Origin: Isoperla grammatica
Lineage: Eukaryota > Arthropoda > Insecta > Plecoptera > Perlodidae
DNA: 64,000 nucleotides
Assembly (NCBI GenBank): GCA_945910005.1
Contig: CAMDTW010000343.1
Span: forward strand, 27,677-91,676
Reading direction: 5' to 3'
In this document: piece after piece, positions 39,149-48,747 of the stretch
How positions within the stretch are numbered: position 1 is the stretch's first letter
Layout: the number at the start of each line of letters is the position of its first letter
Translations under genes and position numbers: made by a program
Notes under the pieces: generated by a model
The model's database searches: none
What the model was told of the DNA's origin: nothing
The model's input: the letters and a program-made list of their open reading frames with translations, nothing else

Positions 39149-42100
39149 TCGAAGTTTGTGGTAGATAGACTGAAATCAGCCAATTTCTATATTTTATCCA
39201 TATTTTAACCAAAAACGACCAAAAAACTCAATTTATGCATTTTCATAATACTCTTGAAGAATGCAAAATATAATTCTTATTTTTCAACGGAGGGTGTAAC
39301 TTCTATAGAAGTTATCGAAATGTGACGAAATGGACAAATTGTGCTTATTGGAGCCTGAAACGCTCTAAAACAACGATTTGTGCAATTTGGTTGAAACCCT
39401 TAGGAAACCCGGCCGTATGCAAGATTCCTCTTAAAACTGAAAGTTTGTGGTAGATAGACTGAAATCAGCCAATTTCTATATTTTATGCATATTTTAACCA
39501 AAAACGACGAAAAAACTCAATTTATGCATTTTCATTATACTCTTGAAGAATGCAGCCTATAATTCTTATTTTTCAACGGAGGGTGTAACTTCTATAGAAG
39601 TTATCGAAATGTGACGAAATGGACAAATTGTGCTTATTTGAGCCTGAAACGCTCTAAAACAACGATTTGTCAACTTTTGTTGAAACCCTTAGGAATCCCG
39701 GCCGTATGCAAGATTCCTCTTAAAACTGGAAGTTTGTGGTAGATAGACTAAAATCAGCCAATTTCTATATTTTATGCATATTTTAACCAAAAACGACCAA
39801 AAAACTCAATTTATGCATTTTCATAATACTCTTTCAGAATGCACACTAACATTATTATTTTTCAACGGTTGGTGTAACTTCTAAAGTAGTTATCGAAATG
39901 TGACGAAATGGACAAATTTTGCTTATTGGAGCCTGAAACGCTCTAAAACAACGATTTGTCAACTTTGGTTGAAACCCTTAGGAATCCCAGCCGTATGCAA
40001 GATTCCTCTTAAAACTGGAAGTTTGTGGTAGATAGACTGAAATCAGCCAATTTCTATATTTTATGCATATTTTAACCAAAAACGACGAAAAAACTCAATT
40101 TATGCATTTTCATTATACTCTTGAAGAATGCAGCCTATAATTTTTATTTTTCAACGGAGGGTGTAACTTCTATAGAAGTTATCGAAATGTGACGAAATAG
40201 ACAAATTGTGCTTATTGGAGCCTAAAAACGCTCTAAAACAACGATTTGTCAACTTTGGTTGAAACCCTTAGGAATCCCGGCCGTATGCAAGATTCCTCTA
40301 AAAACTGGAATTTTGTGGTAGATAGACTAAAATCAGCCAATTTCTATATTTTATGCATATTTTAACCAAAAACGACCAAAAAACTCAATTTATGCATTTT
40401 CATAATACTCTTTCAGAATGCACACTAACATTATTATTTTTCAACGGTTGGTGTAACTTCTAAAGTAGTTATCGAAATGTGACGAAATGGAGAAATTGTG
40501 CTTATTGGAGCCTGAAACGCTCTAAAACAACGATTTGTCAACTTAGGTTGAAACCCTTAGGAATCCCAGCCGTATGCAAGATTCCTCTTAAAACTGGAAG
40601 TTTGTGGTAGATAGACTGAAATCAGCCAATTTCTATATTTTATGCATATTTTAACCAAAAACGACGAAAAAACTCAATTTATGCATTTTCATTATACTCT
40701 TGAAGAATGCAGCCTATAATTCTTATTTTTCAACGGAGGGTTTTACTTCTATAGAAGTTATCGAAATGTGACGAAATTGACAAATTGTGCTTATTGTAGC
40801 CTGAAACGCTCTAAAACAACGATTTGTCAACTTTGGTTGAAACCCTTAGGAATCCCGGCCGTATGCAAGATTCCTCTTAAAACTGGAAGTTTGTGGTAGA
40901 TAGACTGAAATCAGCCAATTTCTATTTTTTATGCATATTTTAACCAAAAACGACGAAAAAACTCAATTTATGCATTTTCATTATACTCTTGAAGAATGCA
41001 ACCTATAATTCTTATTTTTCGACGGAGGGTGTAACTTCTATAGAAGTTATCGAAATGTGACGAAATGGACAAATTGTGCTTATTGGAGCCTGAAACGCTC
41101 TAAAACAACGATTTGTCAACTTTGGTTGAAACCCTTAGGAATCCCGGCCGTATGCAAGATTCCTCTTAAAACTGGAAGTTTGTGGTAGATAGACTGAAAT
41201 CCGCCAATTTCTATTTTTTATGCATATTTTAACCAAAAACGACGAAAAAACTCAATTTATGCATTTTCATTATACTCTTGAAGAATGCAACCTATAATTC
41301 TTATTTTTCGACGGAGGGTGTAACTTCTATAGAAGTTATCGAAATGTGACGAAATGGACAAATTGTGCTTATTGGAGCCTGAAACGCTCTAAAACAACGA
41401 TTTGTGCAATTTGGTTGAAACCCTTAGGAATCCCAGCCGTATGCAAGATTCCTCTTAAAACTAGAAGTTTGTGGTAGATAGACTAAAATTAGCCAATTTC
41501 TATATTTTATGCATATTTTAACCAAAAACGACGAAAAAACTCAATTTATGCATTTTCATTATACTCTTGAAGAATGCAGCCTATAATTCTTATTTTTCAA
41601 CGGAGGGTGTAACTTCTATAAAAGTTATCGAAATGTGACGAAATGGACAAATTGTGCTTATTGGAGCCTAAAACGCTCTAAAACAACGATTTGTCAACTT
41701 TGGTTAAAACCCTTAGGAATCCCGGCCGTATGCAAGATTCCTCTTAAAACTGGAAGTTTGTGGTAGATAGACTAAAATCAGCCAATTTCTATATTTTATG
41801 CAAATTTTAACCAAAAACGACGAAAAAACTCAATTTATGCATTTTCATTATACTCTTGAAGAATGCAGCCTATAATTCTTATTTTTCAACGGAGGGTGTA
41901 ACTTCTATAGAAGTTATCGAAATGTGACGAAATGGACAAATTGTGCTTATTGGAGCCTGAAACGCTCTAAAACAACGATTTGTCAACTTTGGTTGAAACC
42001 CTTAGGAATCCCGGCCGTATGCAAGATTCCTCTTAAAACTGGAAGTTTGTGGTAGATAGACTGAAATCAGCCAATTTCTATTTTTTATGCATATTTTTAC

Positions 42101-43076
42101 CAAAAACGACGAAAAAACTCAATTTATGCATTTTCATTATACTCTTGAAGAATGCAACCTATAATTCTTATTTTTCGACGGAGGGTGTAACTTCTATAGA
42201 AGTTATCGAAATGTGACGAAATGGACAAATTGTGCTTATTGGAGCCTGAAGCGCTCTAAAACAACGATTTGTGCAATTTTGTTGAAACCCTTAGGGATCC
42301 CAGCCGTATGCAAGATTCCTCTTAAAACTGGAAGTTTGTGGTAGATAGACTAAAATCAGCCAATTTCTATATTTTATGCATATTTTAAACAAAAACGACG
42401 AAAAAACTAAATTTATGCATTTTCATTATACTCTTGAAGAATGCAGCCTATAATTCTTATTTTTCAACGGAGGGTGTAACTTCTATAGAAGTTATCGAAA
42501 TGTGACGAAATGGACAATTTGTGCTTATTGGAGCCTGAAACGCTCTAAAACAACGATTTGTCAACTTTGGTTGAAACCCTTAGGAATCCCGGCCGTATGC
42601 AAGATTCCTCTTAAAACTGGAAGTTTGTGGTAGATAGACTAAAATCAGCAAATTTCTATGTTTTATGCATATTTTAACCAAAAACGACCAAAAAACTCAA
42701 TTTATGCATTTTCATAATACTCTTTCAGAATGCACACTAACATAATTATTTTTCAACGGTTGGTGTTACTTCTAAAGTAGTTATCGAAATGTGACGAAAT
42801 GGACAAATTGTGCTTATTGGAGCCTGAAACGCTCTAAAACAACGATTTGTCAACTTTGGTTGAAACCCTTAGGAATCCCGGCCGTATGCAAGATTCCTCT
42901 TAAAACTGGAAGTTTGTGGTAGATGACTGAAATCAGCCAATTTCTATTTTTTATGCATATTTTAACCAAAAACGACGAAAAAACTCAATTTATGCATTTT
43001 CATTATACTCTTGAAGAATGCAACCTATAATTCTTATTTTTCGACGGAGGGTGTAACTTCTATAGACGTTATCGAA

Positions 43077-43080
43077 ATAT
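43077..43080. repeat. Target-site duplication, left copy (ATAT)
   Basis: ATAT precedes the LTR, and the same four bases follow the other LTR at 48929-48932. Joining the sequence up to 43080 to that from 48933 rebuilds ATCGAAATATGACGAAATGG, a monomer variant seen intact elsewhere (for example 19661-19680). Because the base before the right-hand ATAT is A in the LTR and A in the target, a 5-bp duplication AATAT is equally possible. Confidence 0.85.
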
Positions 43081-43243
43081 TGTGAAGTATCGGGTTTTTA
43101 TTTCAGATTACAATATGTTCTTCGCATAGCTCACACACACGTCCGGCTCCAACATCGAGCCCCGTCACTAACCAAACAAAACATTCCATTTCTTTTTAAC
43201 ATTTGAAATCACTTGTTGCCCCCACCGCCAACGCGATGTGACA
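43081..43243 (-). repeat. 3' LTR (163 bp)
   Basis: Direct repeat of 48766-48928 with no mismatch that I can find. Read in element orientation it begins TGTCACATCGCG and ends ATACTTCACA, so it has the canonical TG...CA ends with short inverted termini (TGT...ACA). It is very short for a Gypsy LTR. An AATAAA signal lies near its end. Confidence 0.96.
43097..43102 (-). promoter_or_regulatory. Polyadenylation signal AATAAA in the 3' LTR
   Basis: TTTATT on the plus strand reads AATAAA in element orientation, 16 nt before the LTR end. As the only consensus hexamer in the LTR it is the likely signal for the genomic transcript. Cleavage would fall at or just before the LTR end, leaving little or no U5. 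Confidence 0.65.
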
Positions 43244-43246
43244 TGT

Positions 43247-43255
43247 CCCCCTCCC
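43247..43255 (-). promoter_or_regulatory. Polypurine tract for plus-strand priming
   Basis: In element orientation GGGAGGGGG followed by ACA abuts the TG of the 3' LTR. A purine run in this position primes plus-strand DNA synthesis in LTR elements. The three-base ACA between tract and LTR is slightly unusual but acceptable. Confidence 0.8.
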
Positions 43256-43425
43256 GGACAAGAATCGTCCTCGATTTGATGTAAAATTGCCACAAATACA
43301 TTTACAAGCAGTTAGTGACTGAAATTGTTGTAGATAATCACAACGGTGCCACAATATCTCGGAATATCTTGTACCAAAAGTATTTTCTTCTCCTCGTTTT
43401 CCAAATCCTTCGTCTCAAGCAGCCA

Positions 43426-43444
43426 CTTCTTCTTCCCCCTCCCC
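43426..43444 (-). other. Second, internal polypurine-like tract
   Basis: In element orientation GGGGAGGGGGAAGAAGAAG is an unbroken 19-nt purine run about 180 bp upstream of the 3' LTR, longer than the run next to the LTR. It may be an auxiliary priming site or simply low-complexity sequence. Confidence 0.45.
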
Positions 43445-43710
43445 ACGGGGCAAGGGGCTCCCCACGTCCGTCGTCCGTAGAAACTTCTGATTTCGTTTCT
43501 TCTACATCAGCTTCTTCTTCTTTCGCTTCTTCAGCCTCACAATAGTTCATAAATCCCTCACAACCTCAACACGTTGCCCCAAAGCAATATCTAACCATGA
43601 CGACTAAGTCAACACGAACACTCTACACACTCCGAAAACAACGGCACACGACCACTAAATCGAGACGAAGAATGAGAACAAATCGACCAATAATCCAAAT
43701 GCTAATCCTG

Positions 43711-46700
43711 CTAAGGAAGAAGCCAGGCTTGGGGGTCAAACCACGGTTTGAGCCGAGAAACATGAACTGTATCAATTATCCACTTATTATTTAACTTCAT
43801 TTTAACGTTATAGTTAAGGTCCGATAATTTTTCTGTAATTTTAAATGGGCCCATCCAGCGATGCATGAACTTCTCAATTTTACCCACTTGACGTAAGGGA
43901 AAGAACACCTTCACATACTGGCCAACGTCGTATGACACGTGACGATGACTCTGGTCATACCGAGCCTTCTGATTAGCCTGTTCGTTCTTGATCACCTCCA
44001 AAACCTGTTGCCGTGCTTCCCGTAATGCTTCAATCCTCGCCGCGCTATCAACCCCTAACTGCAAATCAGGCTGCATCCCCGCATCCATGGGAAGAGTAGG
44101 CTCACGTCCGTAAACCAAATAAAACGGAGTATACTTGGTCGTCGCTTGTATTGAAACGTTATAAGAAAACGTACATAACGACACATACTCACACCAGTTA
44201 TCATGTTTAGAATTAACATAAAACGATAACATGGTACCGAGTGTACCATTAAACCTCTCACAAAGCCCATTCGTGCTAGGTTTGTAAGCCGTCGTATACA
44301 GCGAACGCACCCCTAAGCCCACCAAAATCTCCGATACTAGCGCGCTGCGAAACACAGCCCCCCGGTCGCTAAGAATTAAGCGGGGACAGGCATGCACACA
44401 GATAACATGGTCTATAAGAAAAGTAGCCACATCAGTCGCACCACCAGATGGAATAGGCCGTGCTATAGCCCATTTAGTAGCATAATCAGTAGCTGTCACA
44501 ATGAACCGATGACCATTAATGCTACGCTTAAGGGGGCCCAATAGATCGATACCGATCATATCAAATGGTTCCCCTACCGGAATAGGCTGTAACAAACCGG
44601 CAGGTAACAAATGAGGCATCTTCTTCGCCTGGCAATCACCGCAACTTTTAACATAGGCTTCAACCTGGCGAGCCATACCGTCCCAGTAAAAACGCTGACG
44701 TAACTTGCCTAGGGTTTTGATGTAGCCTAAATGTGAGCCGCCTGCCGGACAATCATGCGCATTATACATAATCTGCACTTTCAGATGTTCAGGAATTACC
44801 AACAATTTAGTAGGCCCATTCACTGCAAAGTTCTTTTTATACAGCACCCCATTCTCTAACACATAGCTCCTAGTTTGCCGACGAATCTGGGAAGTAGCCT
44901 TGTCAGGCTCAGACATTGCCTCAACCAACTTAACCAACGTAGGGTCTGCTGCCTGCTCTCGTTTCATGTCGTCCACCGTTACCGGGAGTGTCATAATCTC
45001 CATTTCGCTCTCGACATCATCAGGCTCAAAACCACCCTCTGGCAACATACGACTCAAACAATCAGCATCTAAGTGTTTCTTCCCTGACTTATACACGATC
45101 TCAATCTGATGATCCAAGAGATAAATGCTCCATCGGGCTAGACGACCACCTCTCTCACTATTCTTTCGAAGGAAACACAAGGCACAGTGATCAGTAACCA
45201 CTTGAAATGGCCTCCCCCAGAGGAAATGACGAAAGTATTTGACACTCCAGACTATAGCGAGACATTCCAGCTCGGTAATCCCATAATTCTTCTCTGCCTT
45301 GGACAAACGACGTGACGCGTAACCAATTGGATGCCACTCAGAATCAAATTGTTGCAAAATTATTGCTCCCAACCCCTCCCTTGAGGCATCAGTACGTAGC
45401 TGCGTAGGCGCACTATCTGAAAAATGTTTCAGAATTGGAGTTGAAAGAAGTTTAGCTTGTAACGTACGAAAAGCAGATTCCTGTTCTGGCCCCCAAGTGA
45501 ACTTAACCTGTTTCTTTGTCAGATCCGTTAGGGGTGCACAAATTCTACTAAAGTTTTCAATGAACTTTCGATAGTAAGAAGTGAGCCCAATGAATGATCG
45601 AACTTGCTTAATTTTCCGAGGGACTGGAAAATTTAGCACTGCCTGAATCGTTTCAGGATTAGGAGAAACCCCCTCAGCACTGACAATGTGACCTAACATC
45701 TTAATTTGGCCATAACCAAACGAACATTTTTCTGGGTTAAGAGTAAGCCGAGCGGCACGAAAACGTTGTAACACAAGCTCCAACCGTAACAGATGTTCGA
45801 TAAAATCCTTCCCCATGCACAACACATCATCAAGATAGCACACACAAGCTGACCACTTTAACCCTGCTAGCACTTTATCCATGGTAGCTTGAAACAAGGC
45901 CGGAGCAGTTGAAATACCAAACGGCAACACTTCAAATTTGAACAGTCCCATACAACACGCAAAGCTACAGATTTCCTTCGCCTTAGACGTTAAAGGAAGC
46001 TGCCAAAATCCCGAAGCCAGATCAAGGGATGAAAACACAGTACACCCATTCAAACACGCTAACAAGTCCTCCGCATTCGCAGAAGGATAACTAAAAGTCT
46101 TCAACTGGAGGTTAAGACGACGAAAATCAACAACCACTCTGATCTTGCCATTCTTCTTCTTAACCAACACAATTGGACTTGCCCACTCAGACGTAGAGGG
46201 AGTTATCACCCCTGCATTCAACATATCCTCTATGTGCGTTCGTATGACATCACGCTCCCCTGGACTCACCCGATAGGGTTGCATATGAACCGGGGTGGGA
46301 TCCTTAAGCTCGACATCACACTCCCCTAAGTTACACCGCCCTATCAGGTCAGAGGACCATGCAAATACGTCATGATAACTCGTAAGTAAATCAAGTAAAC
46401 ACTTACGCTCCTCAACAGGCATATCCTTGTTCACATCGAGTGATGCAATGTCCGTCAACACATCTCTCTTAGCCTCCTGACCCTCAACAACACAAACCGC
46501 CGACTCCTGGATTTTGTCGATCCCTGACTCGCTGCCCAAGATCTCAACGTCTTCCAACGTACCCAATACCGTCCGTGCATAGAGTACAACAGCCTGTGTG
46601 GACACATTAGTGACAGGCAAAACTCCCGCACCCACTTTACACAACAACACGGCAGGCACAACCAAACCTTTCTGACATAACAAAGAAGTAACAGGCTCGA

Positions 46701-48747
46701 AAATGCTAGCCCCTGGCAAACCAGCGTCGGTAACAACAAACTCTACTATGCCTGTCTTACCTGGGATGATAGTGACCTCCTTAGACACAACCACTTTCAA
46801 TGGTTCGATCTCCACAACATCAACATGTGCCATAAATTCACACAATTCCTCGTCCAACAGCTTCGTAACACTGGGCTCATCCCCTCCAAACGACACCTGC
46901 ACACACTCTCCGCTCACGTGCAACAAAATACGTTCCGACTGATAATCAATAATAACATTGAACAGGTGGCAAAAATCGTTGCCCAATAAACAATTTACCG
47001 ACAAACCGTCAACTACAATAAATGACATAGGCAGGGTCCTACCCCCCATAGTAATGTTGACATCACCGACGCGACCCACTACTCGTAACGACGAGTTATC
47101 TGCTGTCCGCAGCACTAAGCCCTCCACTGGCTGAATTAGTAGGTCTCGAACATAGTCGCTATTTATACATGACACACCTGCCCCGGAATCTACCAGTGTA
47201 CTTAAGACAACTCCATCCAGTCCCACAGGGACACGCAAAGCCCCAAATGTAGGAATGACCACGACATCCACACGAGTACCTGACTCGACGCACTGCACTC
47301 CCGTCAACACGTTACTCTCCGTTTCCCCAGATACTTTTCGTGAAGCATCCAGACCATCCACGCTCAGCGACAGAGGTACTTCAGTCCCTGACGACCCCTT
47401 GGTAATTGAAGTATACAACTGCGGAAATTCCCGCAAATAACGACGACGATGTACCATGCGCGCACGCCGAACACGACAACGATACTGAATGTGTCCTAAT
47501 CGACCACAGATCCAACATGTAAGAACATGTGACCAGTGGCGTTGACCTGTGTCCAGATCACCACTATCACCCACCAGGAACGACACCCTTTCTGATGGAA
47601 TTAGGCGTTTTCCCGACGCAGTTGACGAGGCCTCAGCTGTACAAGCAGCCTCCAGCTCAGCACACACCTGCTGCTGCGCCTTCTTCCGTGCCGCACAATA
47701 GCGCTCCATATGGCCTGGGCGCCGACAAAAATAACAGACTGAGGTACCATTCACCCCCCGTAAGTTAGGACGCGTTGCTGAAACTGGGGCCCCAACTCGT
47801 CCCTCTTGTCCAAGAGCCGCAGACTGTAACCCCTGCACCTGCTCCTTTAACGCTCCTATCTCCTGCGCCATCCCCTTGATCAGAGTGACCAAGTCATCCT
47901 CAGGCACCGCGACACTCGACGACGACGAAGCCCTCGTCCGTCCGTGACCTGTCCAGGCCTGTCTTGGGCGGAATGCATTATGCTGCCCTGGTCCGGCAGA
48001 AGCCACCGATACGGGAGCAATCACAGTCTGAGTTATCTGAGCATCCTCCACGGCCGAATCCAACTCCTCCTGTTCCTGAAGCTCGATATCCTCTAACTCT
48101 GTGAGGCGATCTAACAACTCATCGACAGTTAGAAACGACACTCCTACCAGCCCGCGAGCCATACCGGCCCTTAGACCCCCTTTTACCCAATCCACTCGAT
48201 CCGCGTTGGACATGCGGGCATTAACGCGGTCGCACAGGGCCACCTTTGCAAAAACATAGGTCGAGACAGCCTCCCCGACTCGTTGTTTACGAACAGCAAG
48301 TTTCTGCATCCACTGATGTCGAGACTGCGACCGAGAACCCCAGGTTTTGATGAACAAATCCCGTAAGGAATTCCAAAGAAGGGGCTCCGATACAGGAGGA
48401 TCGCCAGCCGTCGTTTCCAAACGTCGTCGTTCAAGGGCGTTAAACCAATCAAGCTGAGAACCCCTCAAAAAGCAAGAAAAACCCAACACTTTCCTCACGT
48501 CCGTCCAACCATTGGCTCCAGCTCCACGCTCGTACCGTAACACCCAGTCCTCTGCCCGCTCAACCTGCGAGTTAAAAATCGTAAGCTGAACCGCCATTGT
48601 CATCTCAGTCTGATCTCCTGTCTGATTTCCTGTCTGGTTTCCGGTCTCTCCGTCTGGGGTTGCTACTGGCCTAGGACGACACGGTTCAGGTAGAATATCG
48701 TCTGTGAGTTTACTTACAGTCTTAATTGGCGTTGTAATCTGCTTCAT
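43711..48747 (-). CDS. gag-pol: Gag-Pol polyprotein of the Ty3/Gypsy-type retrotransposon (1678 aa)
   Basis: Encodes capsid and all enzymes needed to reverse-transcribe and integrate the element. Domains in order: Gag, about residues 45-430, with CCHC zinc knuckles at C338-C351 and C411-C424; aspartic protease with D520-S521-G522 and LLGND at 587-591; reverse transcriptase about 815-1030 with D909 and the YLDD box (Y971-D974); RNase H about 1105-1235 with D1120, E1159 or E1161, and D1186; integrase about 1315-1670 with H1331-H1339-C1369-C1372, D1401-D1461-E1497 (D,D35E) and a GPF motif at G1633-F1635. No frameshift or internal stop separates gag from pol, so any Gag excess must come from processing or regulation rather than frameshifting. 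The ATG at 48747 directly follows the primer-binding site; M49 or M51 are possible later starts just before the recognisable Gag region. No chromodomain follows the GPF motif. Frame and active sites are intact. Confidence 0.96.
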   Translation of the reverse strand: MKQITTPIKTVSKLTDDILPEPCRPRPVATPDGETGNQTGNQTGDQTEMTMAVQLTIFNSQVERAEDWVLRYERGAGANGWTDVRKVLGFSCFLRGSQLDWFNALERRRLETTAGDPPVSEPLLWNSLRDLFIKTWGSRSQSRHQWMQKLAVRKQRVGEAVSTYVFAKVALCDRVNARMSNADRVDWVKGGLRAGMARGLVGVSFLTVDELLDRLTELEDIELQEQEELDSAVEDAQITQTVIAPVSVASAGPGQHNAFRPRQAWTGHGRTRASSSSSVAVPEDDLVTLIKGMAQEIGALKEQVQGLQSAALGQEGRVGAPVSATRPNLRGVNGTSVCYFCRRPGHMERYCAARKKAQQQVCAELEAACTAEASSTASGKRLIPSERVSFLVGDSGDLDTGQRHWSHVLTCWICGRLGHIQYRCRVRRARMVHRRRYLREFPQLYTSITKGSSGTEVPLSLSVDGLDASRKVSGETESNVLTGVQCVESGTRVDVVVIPTFGALRVPVGLDGVVLSTLVDSGAGVSCINSDYVRDLLIQPVEGLVLRTADNSSLRVVGRVGDVNITMGGRTLPMSFIVVDGLSVNCLLGNDFCHLFNVIIDYQSERILLHVSGECVQVSFGGDEPSVTKLLDEELCEFMAHVDVVEIEPLKVVVSKEVTIIPGKTGIVEFVVTDAGLPGASIFEPVTSLLCQKGLVVPAVLLCKVGAGVLPVTNVSTQAVVLYARTVLGTLEDVEILGSESGIDKIQESAVCVVEGQEAKRDVLTDIASLDVNKDMPVEERKCLLDLLTSYHDVFAWSSDLIGRCNLGECDVELKDPTPVHMQPYRVSPGERDVIRTHIEDMLNAGVITPSTSEWASPIVLVKKKNGKIRVVVDFRRLNLQLKTFSYPSANAEDLLACLNGCTVFSSLDLASGFWQLPLTSKAKEICSFACCMGLFKFEVLPFGISTAPALFQATMDKVLAGLKWSACVCYLDDVLCMGKDFIEHLLRLELVLQRFRAARLTLNPEKCSFGYGQIKMLGHIVSAEGVSPNPETIQAVLNFPVPRKIKQVRSFIGLTSYYRKFIENFSRICAPLTDLTKKQVKFTWGPEQESAFRTLQAKLLSTPILKHFSDSAPTQLRTDASREGLGAIILQQFDSEWHPIGYASRRLSKAEKNYGITELECLAIVWSVKYFRHFLWGRPFQVVTDHCALCFLRKNSERGGRLARWSIYLLDHQIEIVYKSGKKHLDADCLSRMLPEGGFEPDDVESEMEIMTLPVTVDDMKREQAADPTLVKLVEAMSEPDKATSQIRRQTRSYVLENGVLYKKNFAVNGPTKLLVIPEHLKVQIMYNAHDCPAGGSHLGYIKTLGKLRQRFYWDGMARQVEAYVKSCGDCQAKKMPHLLPAGLLQPIPVGEPFDMIGIDLLGPLKRSINGHRFIVTATDYATKWAIARPIPSGGATDVATFLIDHVICVHACPRLILSDRGAVFRSALVSEILVGLGVRSLYTTAYKPSTNGLCERFNGTLGTMLSFYVNSKHDNWCEYVSLCTFSYNVSIQATTKYTPFYLVYGREPTLPMDAGMQPDLQLGVDSAARIEALREARQQVLEVIKNEQANQKARYDQSHRHVSYDVGQYVKVFFPLRQVGKIEKFMHRWMGPFKITEKLSDLNYNVKMKLNNKWIIDTVHVSRLKPWFDPQAWLLP
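43738..44805 (-). other. Integrase region of Gag-Pol
   Basis: Residues about 1315-1670. Zinc-binding HHCC module: H1331-X7-H1339-X29-C1369-X2-C1372. Catalytic core: D1401 in GIDLLGP, D1461 in LSDRG and E1497 in NGLCERFNG, with the typical 35-residue D-E gap. The C-terminal GPY/F module is WMGPFKI at 1631-1637. The protein ends about 40 residues later without a chromodomain, so no known chromatin-targeting module explains its presence in a satellite. Confidence 0.93.
45043..45435 (-). other. RNase H region of Gag-Pol
   Basis: Residues about 1105-1235. Visible motifs are RTDAS (D1120), ITELECLAIVW (E1159 and E1161), VVTDHCAL (D1186) and the closing ADCLSR at 1228-1233, corresponding to the usual ADALSR. 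This is the domain that removes the RNA strand during reverse transcription. Confidence 0.92.
45658..46305 (-). other. Reverse transcriptase region of Gag-Pol
   Basis: Residues about 815-1030. Motifs seen: KIRVVVDFRRLN (868-879), SSLDLASGFWQ with catalytic D909, LPFGISTAPALFQ (941-953) and YLDDVL (971-976, codons 45837-45820) with catalytic D973 and D974. The thumb-side LGHIVSAEGVSPNPETI is also present. The YLDD form is common in Ty3/Gypsy elements. Confidence 0.95.
46948..47235 (-). other. Aspartic protease region of Gag-Pol
   Basis: Residues about 505-600. STLVDSGAGVSCIN contains the catalytic D520-S521-G522, and VNCLLGNDF near 585-592 is the typical C-terminal LLG motif of retropepsins. 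It would act as a dimer to cut the polyprotein. Confidence 0.88.
47458..48615 (-). other. Gag region of Gag-Pol with two separated zinc knuckles
   Basis: Residues about 45-430. The first part (WVLRYERG, FLRGSQLDWFNAL, WNSLRDLFIKTW) resembles retrotransposon Gag capsid sequences. An acidic stretch near 216-235 and a possible coiled stretch at 283-312 follow. Knuckle 1 is C338-X2-C341-X4-H346-X4-C351 (47736-47695); knuckle 2 is C411-X2-C414-X4-H419-X4-C424 (47517-47476). The 59 residues between them are more than in retroviral double knuckles. Confidence 0.85.

Larger units (their letters stand above)
1..43080. repeat. 289-bp satellite array, left arm (about 149 monomers)
   Basis: Head-to-tail tandem array with no other content. 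The landmark GGAGGGTGTAACTTCT, or its variant GGTTGGTGTAACTTCT, recurs every 285-291 bp, and long-range spacings between diagnostic variants divide by 289 almost exactly (for example 20051 to 29009 is 31 units). Each monomer contains, in order, a dyad-symmetric start, a TGTGACGAAATGGACAAATT block, a GGAGCCTGAAACGCTCTAAA block, the highly conserved CCCTTAGGAATCCC and GCCGTATGCAAGATTCCTC blocks, then AAAACTGGAAGTTTGTGGTA, and an AT-rich tail with phased A/T tracts. Short ORFs inside (up to 85 codons) are not conserved in length and cross monomer boundaries, so I do not call genes. I cannot match the monomer to a named satellite family. Confidence 0.98.
43244..43710 (-). other. 3' non-coding region of the retrotransposon
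   Basis: 467 bp between the gag-pol stop and the 3' LTR. It holds the terminal purine tract next to the LTR and a second, longer purine run. A 70-codon minus-strand frame (43338-43550), acidic at its start and arginine-rich later, lies here but matches no family I recognise; its composition follows from the purine-rich DNA. No envelope features (signal peptide, transmembrane segment) are seen. Confidence 0.75.

Noticed and set aside
1..43080. CRISPR array or bacterial repeat locus
   Set aside because: The 289-bp unit is continuous repeat without unique spacers, no cas genes are present, and a Ty3/Gypsy element with polyadenylation signals shows a eukaryotic genome.
43081..43243. Solo LTR plus a separate element
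   Set aside because: Both LTRs are identical and are flanked by the same target duplication in an uninterrupted satellite phase, so they belong to one insertion.
43315..43545. Plus-strand 76-codon ORF rich in serine and proline
   Set aside because: Lies antisense to the purine-rich 3' region of the retrotransposon; composition is explained by the low-complexity DNA.
46455..46739. Minus-strand 94-codon frame within gag-pol (also 44055-44270 and 48183-48452)
   Set aside because: Alternative-frame shadows of the polyprotein, without their own motifs.
46703..46942. Short plus-strand ORFs inside the element (also at 44875, 44900, 47255 and 47529)
   Set aside because: They are shadow frames antisense to the gag-pol coding region and have no recognisable domains.
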